The notes: a model not told the origin generated them from the sequence alone. Counted from the first letter of the stretch, positions 8,802-18,435 are shown. The stretch is DNA of 64,000 nucleotides from Firmicutes bacterium CAG:646 (GCA_000432335.1 HF995366.1:1-64000); one strand, 5' to 3'. Translations and numbers: made by a program.

Positions 8802-10145
8802 TTATTTCTTTTCATACTCCCGAGTCAATTTGCGTACCACCCCTAGACAGGCAAGAAGACCGATCAGGTTCGGCAGAACCATCAAACCGTTAAACATATC
8901 CGACATATTCCAAACCAGATCCACCTTCAATACCGATCCCAGCACAACAAATCCCAAAACTAGTACGCTGTAGATCTTAACCGCCTTTTCTCCCAACAAG
9001 AAACGCACGTTCACTTCGCCGAAATAGTACCATCCCACAATCGTAGTAAAGGCAAAAAACAGCATACATATAGCAATAAAAATCTTGCCAAAAGAACCAA
9101 ATCCTGCGTCAAAAGCGCTCTGCGCCAGCTCCGATCCTGTAAGACCGTTTCCCACCACGCCAGTAGAAAGAATAACCAGCGCTGTAAGCGTAAGGATTAC
9201 AAACGTATCAATAAAAACACCCATCATGGCGATGATACCCTGATCGCAGGGATGCTTTACATCTGCCGCTGCATGAGCATGAGGCGTAGAACCCATACCC
9301 GCCTCATTAGAAAAAAGTCCTCTTGCCACTCCAAAACGCATAGCTTTTTGCACCGTCACTCCCAGAACGCCGCCTGCCACCGCCTGAGGAGCAAATGCTC
9401 CTACAAAGATAGACTTTAAAGCCTCCGCTACACCGTGAGGAAACATACAGAGTATCACTACACAGCCCACAATGTACAACAGCGCCATCAGAGGAACCAC
9501 CTTTTCTGTCACCCGGGCAATTCTTTTGATGCCCCCCAGAAAAATAATTCCCGCCACAACCGCCACACAAATTCCCACAATCAGCGGGTTCACATGAAAC
9601 GCATTGGCAAAAGACACGCCGATAGAATTGGACTGAACCATATTCCCCATAAAGCCCAAAGCCAGAATAATTGCAACAGAGAAAAATACAGACAGAAACT
9701 TTCCGAATTTCCCTTTGAATATGTAACGAATATAGTAGACCGGTCCTCCCACAATGGCACCGTCCTTTTGCTGCCTGGTATGCTGCGCCATAACTGCTTC
9801 CCCGTAGATGGTAGCCATACCGAAAAAGGCGCTGACCCACATCCAGAAAATAGCTCCTGCTCCACCGGAGGCGATCGCAGTAGCCGCTCCGGCAATATTT
9901 CCCGTTCCCACCTGAGCAGCGATCGCTGTTGTCAAAGCCTGAAAGGAGCTGAGCCCATTTCCGCCATTTTCACCATGAAGGGAAAAATTCCCGAATAGAG
10001 CTTTCATTCCCGCTTTAAACTTCCGTATCTGGACGAATCTCAGACTCACTGTAAAAATGATGCCAGCTCCCACCAGCAAAAACAACAACGCATAATCCCA
10101 CAGAAATGTGTTGATGCAATCCACTACCTTTGAAACATACTCCAT
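8802..10145 (-). CDS. Sodium:alanine/glycine symporter (AGCS family)
   Basis: A 447-residue transporter with about ten or eleven membrane helices. The AGCS signature region is clear: ALTTAIAAQVGTGNIAGAAT near residue 72, GGPVYYIRY near 135, and GLFSNEAGMGSTPHAHAA around 283. The family imports alanine, glycine or related amino acids with Na+. The tandem glycine riboswitch in the leader points to glycine as the regulating ligand and a likely substrate. In most bacteria this riboswitch turns on glycine cleavage, but in front of AGCS transporters the logic can be on or off. The ATG is preceded by GAGG at eight bases. Confidence 0.94.
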   Translation of the reverse strand: MEYVSKVVDCINTFLWDYALLFLLVGAGIIFTVSLRFVQIRKFKAGMKALFGNFSLHGENGGNGLSSFQALTTAIAAQVGTGNIAGAATAIASGGAGAIFWMWVSAFFGMATIYGEAVMAQHTRQQKDGAIVGGPVYYIRYIFKGKFGKFLSVFFSVAIILALGFMGNMVQSNSIGVSFANAFHVNPLIVGICVAVVAGIIFLGGIKRIARVTEKVVPLMALLYIVGCVVILCMFPHGVAEALKSIFVGAFAPQAVAGGVLGVTVQKAMRFGVARGLFSNEAGMGSTPHAHAAADVKHPCDQGIIAMMGVFIDTFVILTLTALVILSTGVVGNGLTGSELAQSAFDAGFGSFGKIFIAICMLFFAFTTIVGWYYFGEVNVRFLLGEKAVKIYSVLVLGFVVLGSVLKVDLVWNMSDMFNGLMVLPNLIGLLACLGVVRKLTREYEKK

Positions 10146-10185
10146 TTTCTCATCCTCATTTTCTTTTTATTTTGCATCACGCCAT

Positions 10186-10220
10186 AAAAAAAGATCCAGG
10201 AATCCCTGAACCTTAGATCT
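10186..10220 (-). terminator. Expression-platform terminator of the glycine riboswitch
   Basis: On the minus strand AGATCTAAGG pairs with CCTGGATCT around a short loop, followed by T7. It sits between the aptamers and the symporter start, so premature termination is the likely mode of control. Confidence 0.8.
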
Positions 10221-10255
10221 GCATAACGAAAAAAAGGTGTAACCTTCTCCTCTTA

Positions 10256-10495
10256 CACTGCTTCAACACTGTCCTTTTGCCTGAGAGATTCGCGACTTTC
10301 ATCACTTTCACCTTCGGCACCCATTTTCCGGGATTCTCCAGAGAGCCATCCGACTACAGTCCCGGGGCTGCCGCATCTGCTGTCTGAGACAACTGCGCTG
10401 CACCCCCACCTGAGAGTATCATTCCTTCGGCGGGTATACACCTGCTTTCCTGCAATCTTCCATTGGCCTGTATGCAATTTTCACCGGTTTTCCAA
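10256..10495 (-). ncRNA. Tandem glycine riboswitch
   Basis: Read on the minus strand, two aptamer-like units follow each other. The first holds CGCCGAAGG and then ACTCTCAGG (about 10410-10430). The second holds GGCTCTCTGGAGA, GTGCCGAAGG and ATCTCTCAGGCAAAAGGACA (about 10270-10360). The CCGAAGG and CTCTCAGGCAAAAGGAC blocks are the invariant parts of the glycine riboswitch (Rfam glycine, RF00504). It lies between a good promoter and the symporter gene. Confidence 0.95.
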
Positions 10496-10537
10496 CACTC
10501 ACAGCCAACTGCGAGCCTTTATCTGCACCTGTCTGCT

Positions 10538-10567
10538 ATTATACCCACAGAATCATAAAAAAGTCAA
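10538..10567 (-). promoter_or_regulatory. Promoter of the glycine-riboswitch/symporter transcript
   Basis: Minus-strand TTGACT (10562-10567), an 18-base spacer and TATAAT (10538-10543). Transcription would start near 10531, about 40 bases before the first aptamer. Confidence 0.8.
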
Positions 10568-10660
10568 TAGGAAATGTCATTATATCAAAAACATTTGTCT
10601 TTTCACCAACTACACAAACACTTTTGTCCCCCCAACCAGGAAACATTCTCCCTCTCTCCC

Positions 10661-10721
10661 AACACAAAAGCTGTTGCAGTGAAAATTTCAGCATATCTTT
10701 CACCGCAACAGCTCTTGTGTT
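10661..10721 (-). repeat. Long inverted repeat after galT
   Basis: Two 24-base arms (10661-10684 and 10698-10721) differ at two positions. In minus-strand RNA both differences become G-U pairs, while in plus-strand RNA they would be A-C mismatches. The stem starts five bases after the galT stop but has no U-tract. It is probably a 3'-end structure of the galT message, perhaps a stabilising stem or an atypical terminator. Confidence 0.7.
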
Positions 10722-10725
10722 CCTG

Positions 10726-12246
10726 TTATACCATTTTTATAAATCTCATAAAGGATTCTCTGCCTTCTTCCGTACATTTATATACGCCGGCATGTTCCAG
10801 TACTTTCATAAATACAATCCCAATTTCTTTTTTCAGGATATCTTCCACATTTTCCTCAGTGAATGTATACTTTTCTTTCAGTTCATCCACCCAGTCCGCA
10901 TGTTTTTCCAGAACCTCATCCGCCCGCAAGTCTGCGCCGCTTACAATCGCCTTACACAGACCTTCCAGTTCTCCTTTCAGGCGCGCCGGAAGCACTGCCA
11001 GACCCATAACCTCGATCAGACCGATATTTTCCTTTTTGATATGGTGAAGCTCTGCATGAGGATGATATACGCCAAGAGGATGCTCGTCTGTGGTGATATT
11101 ATTTCTCAAAACCAGATCCAGTTCGAACATCTCTCCCCGTTTCCGGGCGATTGGCGTGATCGTATTATGCGGCTCCCCATCTGTCTCAGCAAAGATAAAT
11201 GCGGCTTCATCGGTGTAGCCTCTCCATTTCTGAAGAATCCTGTCTGCCAGTTCGATCAGACGCTCTGTATCAGGACCGCTGATACGGATGACAGACATAG
11301 GCCATTTTACAATCCCAGCTTTCACATCCTCAAATCCTTCAAACGTCACTTCTTTTTCTACTGGCGCTTTCGCCATAGCAAACTCATAATGTCCGCCCTG
11401 GAAGTGGTCATGGCTGAGGATTGATCCTCCTACAATCGGAAGATCTGCATTGGAACCCACGAAATAATGAGGAAATTGTTTTACAAAATCAAATAATTTC
11501 GCAAACGTAGCCCGCTCAATCTTCATAGGCACATGCTGAGAATTAAATACGATACAGTGCTCGTTGTAATACACATAAGGAGAATACTGGAATCCCCAAT
11601 CGCTGTTGTTAATTCTAATCGGAATAATCCGATGATTCTGACGAGCCGGATGATTTAATCTGCCTGCATAACCTTCATTTTCCACACATAACAGACACTT
11701 CGGATAAGAAGTCTGTTTCGCCAGTTTTGCCGCCGCAATCGCTTTTGGGTCTTTCTCCGGTTTGGACAGATTGATCGTGATATCCAGATCTCCGTATTCT
11801 GTGGGAGCTATCCATTTCATATCTTTTGCAATCCGGTAACGACGGATATAATCTGTATCCTGACTGAATTTGTAATGAGCGTCCGTAGCCTTTACCGGAT
11901 CTTCCTTATACAATTCCCAGAAGCGGCGGATCACATTGCTGGGACGATCCACCAGAAGGCTCATCACCTTTGTATCAAACAGATCCCGGTAACCTACGCT
12001 GTTTTCTTCCAAAATTCCCTGCTCATAAGCATAATCACAGATATCAGAAAGAATACTTTCCAACTCTCCCACTACACTCTGATCTGCGCCGTCAAATTCC
12101 AGAACTTCTTTCAGCGCTTCCTCATCGATAGCGTCCATCTTCAGAAGCTCCAGAATTTTATTCACCGTATAACGCTTGTCCTCTTCCTGAATCAATCCCG
12201 TTGCCATGCCATACTGTACAAGTTTCACAATGCTCGTCTGAATCAT
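10726..12246 (-). CDS. galT: UDP-glucose--hexose-1-phosphate uridylyltransferase, type 2
   Basis: A 506-residue Leloir-pathway enzyme exchanging UMP between UDP-glucose and galactose-1-phosphate. The length and sequence fit the Firmicutes type 2 GalT, not the roughly 350-residue enterobacterial type. Visible landmarks are QNHRIIPIRINNSDWGFQYSPY, the SHDHFQGGHYEFAM segment and a GVYHPHAELHHI block containing His-Pro-His, typical of nucleotidyl transfer. GGAG lies about seven bases before the start. It is the last gene of the galactoside region, 63 bases after GH42, and would process galactose released by both beta-galactosidases. galK and galE are not in the window. Confidence 0.93.
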   Translation of the reverse strand: MIQTSIVKLVQYGMATGLIQEEDKRYTVNKILELLKMDAIDEEALKEVLEFDGADQSVVGELESILSDICDYAYEQGILEENSVGYRDLFDTKVMSLLVDRPSNVIRRFWELYKEDPVKATDAHYKFSQDTDYIRRYRIAKDMKWIAPTEYGDLDITINLSKPEKDPKAIAAAKLAKQTSYPKCLLCVENEGYAGRLNHPARQNHRIIPIRINNSDWGFQYSPYVYYNEHCIVFNSQHVPMKIERATFAKLFDFVKQFPHYFVGSNADLPIVGGSILSHDHFQGGHYEFAMAKAPVEKEVTFEGFEDVKAGIVKWPMSVIRISGPDTERLIELADRILQKWRGYTDEAAFIFAETDGEPHNTITPIARKRGEMFELDLVLRNNITTDEHPLGVYHPHAELHHIKKENIGLIEVMGLAVLPARLKGELEGLCKAIVSGADLRADEVLEKHADWVDELKEKYTFTEENVEDILKKEIGIVFMKVLEHAGVYKCTEEGRESFMRFIKMV

Positions 12247-12309
12247 TTCTCTCTCCTGCCTTTCCGTTTGTAAAAACTGTTATTTTTTTCGCAACTGCTC
12301 AGCAACCCT

Positions 12310-14337
12310 TTATTTCTTCTTTTTCAGCACAACAGTTCCCAATCTGTCAATCGTTCCGTCATACGTTCCCAGCCACACCGGATATTCCTCTACCGGAAGT
12401 TTGATTTCTACCGGCTGCCGGTTAAAGTTCTGCACAAATACATATTCTGCATCCTGATTTTCTCTGGTGGTCACTTCTACACCATTAGGAATATGACTGA
12501 TCGTCCGTTTCACTCCGGCTTCCCCTGCAATTTTACGGTATACTTCATCATAAAATCCCTGTTCAAAATCAGCGCACACATAATAAGCCTTTCCTGCTCC
12601 ATAGGTATTTACGGTAAATGCCGGCATGCCTGCATAAAAATCACTGCCATAAGTCATAAGCACTTCTGCAGCGGATGGCTGCACCAGATCGCAGAGATTG
12701 GTACAGGTATATGTTTTAGTAAGATGAAGCGCATTTCCATTCACCGGGCAGCCCGTATTGCTTTCCCCGTCATAGAGCCCGTCAATTTCCGTACTGCGAA
12801 GCCCCATCACATCCATCAGACCATAAGGCGTTCCCCCCAGGAAACAAAGATCCGTATCATCCACAATTCCTGACCAATATGTAAGAATAAATCTTCCGCC
12901 CTTTTCCACATAGCGGCGAACTTTCTCTTCAAATCCCTCTCGGAACATGTATAACATAGGGGCCGCCACCACCTGATAACCATCCAGCTCCTGCTCCATA
13001 TCGATCAGATCTACATTCAAGCCTAATTTTCGGAACGCATAATACGATTTTTCTACTGTTTCTTTATAGAACAATCCTTGATTTCTCGGTCCCTGAGCGT
13101 CTTCCATCGCCCAACGGCTCTCCCAGTCAAAAAGCACTGCCACCTTGGCATTAACGCCGGCTCCGGCGACTTCCGAAAGTTTCTCCAGAGAATCTCCCAC
13201 CTGACTGACTTCACGAAATACTCTGGTATCGTCGCCGCCGTAATGGTCGATCACTGCTCCATGGAATTTTTCTGAAGAACCCTGACTCTGGCGCAGCTGA
13301 AAATACTGAACGCTGTCTGAGCCATGAGCAATCGCCTGCATAGAGGCCGCATGAAGCATTCCCGGCTTTTTCAATTTACTCACCGGCTGCCAGTTGGTCG
13401 CTGACGGACAGCTCTCCATCAGAAGAAACGGTTTCTTCTGGATGCTCCGCATAATATCATGCTGCATTCCATCATCCATAGCTGTAAGATATTCCTGTTT
13501 CTTATGCCACTGAGGGTAATTATCCCAGGAAACGATATCTATAATATCAGCAAATTTGTGATAGTTCAATCCCCGGAAGTCATACATCATATTGATTGTT
13601 GTCGGTTTGTCAGAACCGCCATCACGAATTGCCTGAACTTCATGTTTTACAAAATCCACGGTTCTGTCTGTAACGAAACGTTTCCAATCCAGATTCAGTC
13701 CGTGCAGAGAATTTTCTCCCCGGGAAGACGGACTTTCTACCTGCTCAAAACTATGATATGTGTGACTCCAGAAGGTTGTTGCCCATGCCCGGTTGAGATT
13801 TTCAACGGTCTGATATTTCTCCTTCAGCCATTTTCCGAATTCCGCCTGACACAGCGGACAGTGACATTCTCCTCCATACTCATTGGAAATATGCCATGCG
13901 ATCACTCCTGGATGATTTCCAAAACGCTTTGCCAACTCCATATTGATAATTCTCGTCTTTTCCCGATATACCGGAGAAGTATAACAATGGTTGTGGCGGG
14001 CTCCAAACAGATTTCTGTGGCGCCCCTCGTCCACCCGCAAAACCTCCGGATATTTGTCTGCCATCCATTTTGGTCTTGCGCCGCTGGGTGTTGCCAGCAT
14101 CACGGAAATACCATTCTCATACAGACGGTCAATGATTCTTTCCATCCACTCAAAATTAAAAACTCCCTCTTCTGGTTCCAGCGTAGACCAGGAGAAAATT
14201 CCCAGAGATACCTCGTTGATCTTTGCCTTTTTAAAATATTCAATATCTTTTTCCAAAATCTCCGGCATATGAAGCCACTGCTCGGGATTATAATCTCCCC
14301 CGTGGATCAGCTTGCCGAAATTTACATTTTCACCCAT
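12310..14337 (-). CDS. Beta-galactosidase, glycoside hydrolase family 42
   Basis: A 675-residue cytoplasmic enzyme (no signal peptide) that removes terminal beta-galactose. The opening GKLIHGGDYNPEQW and LGIFSWSTLEPEEG are typical of GH42. The acid/base Glu is in WHISNEYGGECHC, and the nucleophile Glu should be that in FLLMESCPSATNW. The CHCPLC cluster matches the zinc-binding Cys set of many GH42 enzymes. The ATG at 14337 has AAGGAGG six bases upstream; upstream in-frame Met codons lie in a region without a ribosome site. It follows lacZ and precedes galT. Members often prefer galacto-oligosaccharides, so it may complement the GH2 enzyme. Confidence 0.95.
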   Translation of the reverse strand: MGENVNFGKLIHGGDYNPEQWLHMPEILEKDIEYFKKAKINEVSLGIFSWSTLEPEEGVFNFEWMERIIDRLYENGISVMLATPSGARPKWMADKYPEVLRVDEGRHRNLFGARHNHCYTSPVYREKTRIINMELAKRFGNHPGVIAWHISNEYGGECHCPLCQAEFGKWLKEKYQTVENLNRAWATTFWSHTYHSFEQVESPSSRGENSLHGLNLDWKRFVTDRTVDFVKHEVQAIRDGGSDKPTTINMMYDFRGLNYHKFADIIDIVSWDNYPQWHKKQEYLTAMDDGMQHDIMRSIQKKPFLLMESCPSATNWQPVSKLKKPGMLHAASMQAIAHGSDSVQYFQLRQSQGSSEKFHGAVIDHYGGDDTRVFREVSQVGDSLEKLSEVAGAGVNAKVAVLFDWESRWAMEDAQGPRNQGLFYKETVEKSYYAFRKLGLNVDLIDMEQELDGYQVVAAPMLYMFREGFEEKVRRYVEKGGRFILTYWSGIVDDTDLCFLGGTPYGLMDVMGLRSTEIDGLYDGESNTGCPVNGNALHLTKTYTCTNLCDLVQPSAAEVLMTYGSDFYAGMPAFTVNTYGAGKAYYVCADFEQGFYDEVYRKIAGEAGVKRTISHIPNGVEVTTRENQDAEYVFVQNFNRQPVEIKLPVEEYPVWLGTYDGTIDRLGTVVLKKKK

Positions 14338-14384
14338 AAAAAACCTCCTTGTTTTGTGGAAATACATCATAAAAATTAATATAT

Positions 14385-14475
14385 ATAGATACATCGCAAA
14401 CGCAGTCTGCGCTCACTTTGAGCCTAAGGTCTCAAAGATGTGCTCGACCATGCGTTTGTGATTGTATCTATATTT
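14385..14475. repeat. Imperfect long inverted repeat between lacZ and GH42
   Basis: The left side (ATATAGATACA, GCAAACGCA, TTTGAG) is mirrored on the right (CTCAAAG, TGCGTTTGTG, TGTATCTATAT) over about 90 bases with small bulges. In RNA it would form one long stem topped by a TTTGAGcctaaggTCTCAAA hairpin. The right arm has no U-tract on either strand. It may be an mRNA processing or attenuation structure in the operon, or a dispersed extragenic repeat. Confidence 0.6.
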
Positions 14476-14515
14476 TCTTCCGTTTTATCGAAAGAAATTT
14501 TTCCACTAAAATTTA

Positions 14516-17500
14516 TTAAATGCCTTTAAAAGAGAACGTAAATGTCATCTTTTCTTCTGTATTCAGCAGGTATTCCGGGTGAGTTTTTGCTCCCCAGCTG
14601 TCGTCTCCGGCGATTCCCATCTGTTGTTTAGACACCCGGACTACCGTGTAATGCACTTGCGGCAGTTCGTAAGGATGCATTGCATTTTCCAGCTCATGCG
14701 GGGTATAAGGCAGAGCTGAAAATTCCATCCGATCTCCGGTAAACAGCATTCCTCTTCCTTTTCTGTCTGTAACTGTCGCCCATCGAACCCCCACTTTATT
14801 GCCACATTCCTGCGGAACCAGATATTTTGCCATATTGTCTTCTACTTTATTTTTGTAGATCCCCAGTTTTGCTCCCTTACATCTGTCCACATAAGTCTCT
14901 TCCGGTCCCATACCATACCAGGTCACATGGTCGTAATCCGCATCGAATTTGAACATCACGCCAAATTCCGGCATATCTCCCAGTTCTTTTACCGGTTCAT
15001 AAGAGAGGGTAGTCTGAATCGTTCCATCCCCATAAACCTTATAAGTCAGTTCACACTGACTGGCAGGTGTCGTAGGCATCACATAAGTAAATGTGATCTC
15101 CGCACAATCCTCGTGTACCTGGATCTTCGGTTCATGTCCTGCCGGATACGGTCCGTCTGTAGGATATTTATGAGACAGGTACATAGATGCCACTTTCCAC
15201 TGAGCATAGCGCATCTGCATCAGATTTCCACAATCATTGTCATTCGGTGCCCGCCAGAAGTTTGGCTTCGGAATCATCTGAATCATTTCCACCCCGCCAT
15301 ATCGGTAAGACACAAGACCTCCGTTCAGATAAGAGAACATCACGTCAAAGTTCTCTCCCTTCACGCCAAAATCGTGTCCTGAGCGGATCACCTGGAATTG
15401 TTCCGGTTTCACCGACACTGCCGGGGCTTCCACCTGATAAACGCCCTGGCCGAAAGCTACCTCATGTCCTCTCTCTGCCCATACCGTATCCTCTTTCAGA
15501 CGGAAGGAAACAGTTACCGCATACTCTCCCGGCAAAGTCTGTACCGGAATCGGAAGTTCATAAACCTCCTGAGACAGTGGCGCCACGGAAGTTTCCATAG
15601 AAACCTTTTTCACCTGTTTTCCATTTTTCTCCAAAATCACTACACAATCATAGATATCTGTATTCACAAACAGATTTTTATTTACTACTGTTACTTTATC
15701 CTTTTCCACATTGGCCGTAATATTCTGATAATTAAATTTTACTTCCTGCATTTTCGGAGATGCGTCCCGCTCACCACCATAAGCGATACCATTTCCGCTG
15801 AAATTATAATCGCAGGGACGATCATTAAAGTCGCCGCCGTAAGCCTGAAACTCTTTTCCATAACGGTCTTTTTTGTATATGGACTGATCGATATAATCCC
15901 AGATAAATCCTCCCTGATACAAAGGCTCCGTATCGGTAAGATCGGTGTATTTGTGCATAGCGCCGCAGGAATTTCCCATGGCATGGGTATATTCACAGCA
16001 GATAAACGGTTTACTTCTGTCCTTTTCCAGAAATTCCTGAATCTGTTCTACAGAAGGATACATCTGACTTTCCATATCGCTGGTATCATTATAACGGCGG
16101 TCATGGACAATTCCCTCGTAATGCACCAGACGGGTAGGATCCAGTTTCCGGTAAAGCTGAGACATTTCATAAATATCCTTACCCCCAAAAGATTCATTTC
16201 CACAAGACCAGATTAAAATTGCCGGATGGTTTTTATCTCTTTGATACATGGAATTTACACGATCCAGCATCATATCCAGCCACTCCGGGCGATCACACGG
16301 CACAACGCCGGAAAAATCTCCCGTCTGTTCCGCAGACAAATCCCAACTGCCGTGAGATTCCAGATTACACTCTGCGATCATATAAATACCATACTCGTCA
16401 CACAATTCATAAATGCCTACCGCATCTGGATAATGGCAGGTACGGATCGCATTAATATTATTCCGTTTCATGGTAACCAGATCCTTAATAAGCTCTTCTC
16501 TGGACACATGACGTCCGCTGACAGAGCTGAACTCATGACGGTTTACCCCCTTAAAGACAATACGTTTTCCATTCAATGTCATGATATGATCCTTCATTTC
16601 AAACCGGCGGAAGCCTACTCTCTGAGGAATCACCTCTGTTACATTTCCCGCATCATCCATCACTTCCAGAAGAAGATCATACAAAACCGGTGTTTCTGCG
16701 CTCCACAATTCCGGCTGCTCCACCTTCATCACATAATGACTGTTTTCCTGCAAAGTTTCCTCTACCGTCTGAATTATTTTCTCATTCTTTGACAAAGTAA
16801 TTCGGATTTTTCCTGCCTTCGTAGCTTTTACTGAAAGATCCAGATCTGCTTTCGTAAAGGTATCATCCAGCAGCGTTTGCACTTTCAGGTCAGATACGTG
16901 TACTTCCGGGATTGCATACAGATATACATCACGATACAAACCGGAAAATCTGAAAAAGTCCTGATCCTCACACCAACTGCTGCTTGTCCATTTGAACACC
17001 TGCGCCGCCAGTTTATTCTCTCCCTCACAAAGATACTGTGTCAATTCAAATTCCGAGGGGGTAAAGGTGTCTTCACTGTAACCCACAAACTGTCCGTTCA
17101 TCCACAGAGCAATTCCACTCTCCGCTCCCTGAAAAGAAACAAAGATACGTTTTCCTTTCATCACTTCCGGAACCTCAAAATATTTCACATAACTTGCCAC
17201 CGGATTAAACTGTACAGGAATCTCTCCCGGCTGCAGTTCTTCTCTTCCCTCCCAGGGATACTGTACATTGGCATACTGAGGAGCATCATAACCTTCCATC
17301 TGAATATGCGCCGGAACACGAATATCATCCCAGGACTTACAGCAGTACTCTTCTTTCTCAAATCCCGGAATCGTACAATTATAGTTTTTTGCATAGTGGA
17401 ATTTCCACAGACCATTCAGACTGAAGCGATACTCTTCCACATCCTGTTCCATCTTCTCCACACTGACAAAATACCGATGATCCGAGTGCGCTTCCACGCG

Positions 17501-17554
17501 ATTGTCATTAAAATAGGTGGGATCTTTCACCAACTCATAATTAAATACCTTCAT
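14516..17554 (-). CDS. lacZ: Beta-galactosidase, glycoside hydrolase family 2
   Basis: A 1012-residue enzyme, the usual length of LacZ. It has a galactose-binding-like N-terminal domain, Ig-like domain, TIM barrel (from about residue 320, GVNRHEFSSVSGR), then the C-terminal small-chain beta-sandwich (NFWRAPNDNDCGN and the GMGPEETYVDR motif). The acid/base Glu is in WSCGNESFGG and the nucleophile Glu in FICCEYTHAMGNS. There is no signal peptide, so lactose or galactosides must be imported first, consistent with the ABC genes just upstream. AAGGAGGG lies six bases before the ATG. The hairpin at 17569-17604 separates it from the permeases. Confidence 0.97.
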   Translation of the reverse strand: MKVFNYELVKDPTYFNDNRVEAHSDHRYFVSVEKMEQDVEEYRFSLNGLWKFHYAKNYNCTIPGFEKEEYCCKSWDDIRVPAHIQMEGYDAPQYANVQYPWEGREELQPGEIPVQFNPVASYVKYFEVPEVMKGKRIFVSFQGAESGIALWMNGQFVGYSEDTFTPSEFELTQYLCEGENKLAAQVFKWTSSSWCEDQDFFRFSGLYRDVYLYAIPEVHVSDLKVQTLLDDTFTKADLDLSVKATKAGKIRITLSKNEKIIQTVEETLQENSHYVMKVEQPELWSAETPVLYDLLLEVMDDAGNVTEVIPQRVGFRRFEMKDHIMTLNGKRIVFKGVNRHEFSSVSGRHVSREELIKDLVTMKRNNINAIRTCHYPDAVGIYELCDEYGIYMIAECNLESHGSWDLSAEQTGDFSGVVPCDRPEWLDMMLDRVNSMYQRDKNHPAILIWSCGNESFGGKDIYEMSQLYRKLDPTRLVHYEGIVHDRRYNDTSDMESQMYPSVEQIQEFLEKDRSKPFICCEYTHAMGNSCGAMHKYTDLTDTEPLYQGGFIWDYIDQSIYKKDRYGKEFQAYGGDFNDRPCDYNFSGNGIAYGGERDASPKMQEVKFNYQNITANVEKDKVTVVNKNLFVNTDIYDCVVILEKNGKQVKKVSMETSVAPLSQEVYELPIPVQTLPGEYAVTVSFRLKEDTVWAERGHEVAFGQGVYQVEAPAVSVKPEQFQVIRSGHDFGVKGENFDVMFSYLNGGLVSYRYGGVEMIQMIPKPNFWRAPNDNDCGNLMQMRYAQWKVASMYLSHKYPTDGPYPAGHEPKIQVHEDCAEITFTYVMPTTPASQCELTYKVYGDGTIQTTLSYEPVKELGDMPEFGVMFKFDADYDHVTWYGMGPEETYVDRCKGAKLGIYKNKVEDNMAKYLVPQECGNKVGVRWATVTDRKGRGMLFTGDRMEFSALPYTPHELENAMHPYELPQVHYTVVRVSKQQMGIAGDDSWGAKTHPEYLLNTEEKMTFTFSFKGI

Positions 17555-17568
17555 TTATTACCCTCCTT

Positions 17569-17604
17569 AAAAAAACAGGCGGATATTCAAAATAAATATC
17601 CGCC
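17569..17604 (-). terminator. Terminator-like hairpin between permease and lacZ
   Basis: Minus-strand GCGGATATT pairs with AATATCCGC and is followed by TG and T7, ending just before the lacZ ribosome site. It should reduce, or condition, lacZ transcription relative to the transporter genes. Confidence 0.8.
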
Positions 17605-17625
17605 CTGAATTTACTGCTCAAAAAC

Positions 17626-18435
17626 TTATTTAACTGCTCCTGTAATACCTTCTGCAAAGCTCTTCTGAAGCAGGAAGAAAATGATAACGGTAGGAAGTGT
17701 ACAGATCAAAATACCAACCATCAGCATACCGTAATCTACTGCGTAAGCTCCCTGCAGGTTTGCTACCAACATAGGCATCGTAATTGACTCGTTGGATTTT
17801 AAGATTACCTTCGGCCACAGATAGTTATTCCATGCATTCATAAAAGTAATCGTCATAGCTGCCGCATAGGTAGAACGCATTGTAGGAATAAACATGCGGA
17901 AAAAGATACCAATCTCACTTAAGCCATCGATTCGCGCCGCCTCAATGATATCATGAGGGAACGCCCGGGCGCTTTGCCGGAACATCATGATCAAAAACGG
18001 TGTAGAAATCGTAGGAAGCATATAAGCAACCATGGTATTCACCAGTTTCAAATCAGAAAACATACGGAACAGAGGAATCATGATTGCCGCAAAAGGAATC
18101 ATCATAGCGGTAAGAAGAATGGTAAATACCACGTCTTTTCCTTTGTCATGGTAAATCTCAAAACCATATCCTGCAATAGAACATACTACCAAAGCAATCA
18201 GGGTAAGGATCACCGCATTTCTAAAAGAATTCCACATAGCCGTTCCCAACGGCTGATTTGCAATCAGATTTTTAAAATTTTCCACCAGATGAGTTCCGGG
18301 ATACAGTCTTCCTGTAATTACATCCGTACTCTTATTCGTTGCTCCACATGCCATGTAATACAGTGGAAATACAGACAGGAAAGAGACAATGGTCAGGAAT
18401 GCATACATTAAAAATTTCTTTGGCTTACTCATCAT
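17626..18435 (-). CDS. Sugar ABC transporter permease, LacG/MalG type
   Basis: A 269-residue membrane permease with six helices. The EAA coupling motif is EAARIDGLSEIGIFFRMFIP around residue 165, and the C-terminus FAEGITGAVKG-like (here SFAEGITGAVK) is typical of the MalG/LacG family. The start overlaps the stop of the upstream permease (ATGA), so the two are translationally coupled and most likely form the heterodimeric channel for the binding protein at 19422-20771. No cognate ATPase is encoded here, so it probably uses a shared MsmX-type ATPase. Confidence 0.92.
   Translation of the reverse strand: MMSKPKKFLMYAFLTIVSFLSVFPLYYMACGATNKSTDVITGRLYPGTHLVENFKNLIANQPLGTAMWNSFRNAVILTLIALVVCSIAGYGFEIYHDKGKDVVFTILLTAMMIPFAAIMIPLFRMFSDLKLVNTMVAYMLPTISTPFLIMMFRQSARAFPHDIIEAARIDGLSEIGIFFRMFIPTMRSTYAAAMTITFMNAWNNYLWPKVILKSNESITMPMLVANLQGAYAVDYGMLMVGILICTLPTVIIFFLLQKSFAEGITGAVK

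Noticed and set aside
8414..8893. Two short plus-strand frames between the peptide importer and the symporter
   Set aside because: Phe/Ile-rich translations of AT-rich DNA. The second overlaps the symporter end. No ribosome sites.
10253..10477. A 74-codon open frame on the minus strand
   Set aside because: It lies entirely inside the tandem glycine riboswitch and has no ribosome site.
13459..14379. A 306-codon plus-strand frame
   Set aside because: Antisense to the GH42 gene, which has complete catalytic motifs.
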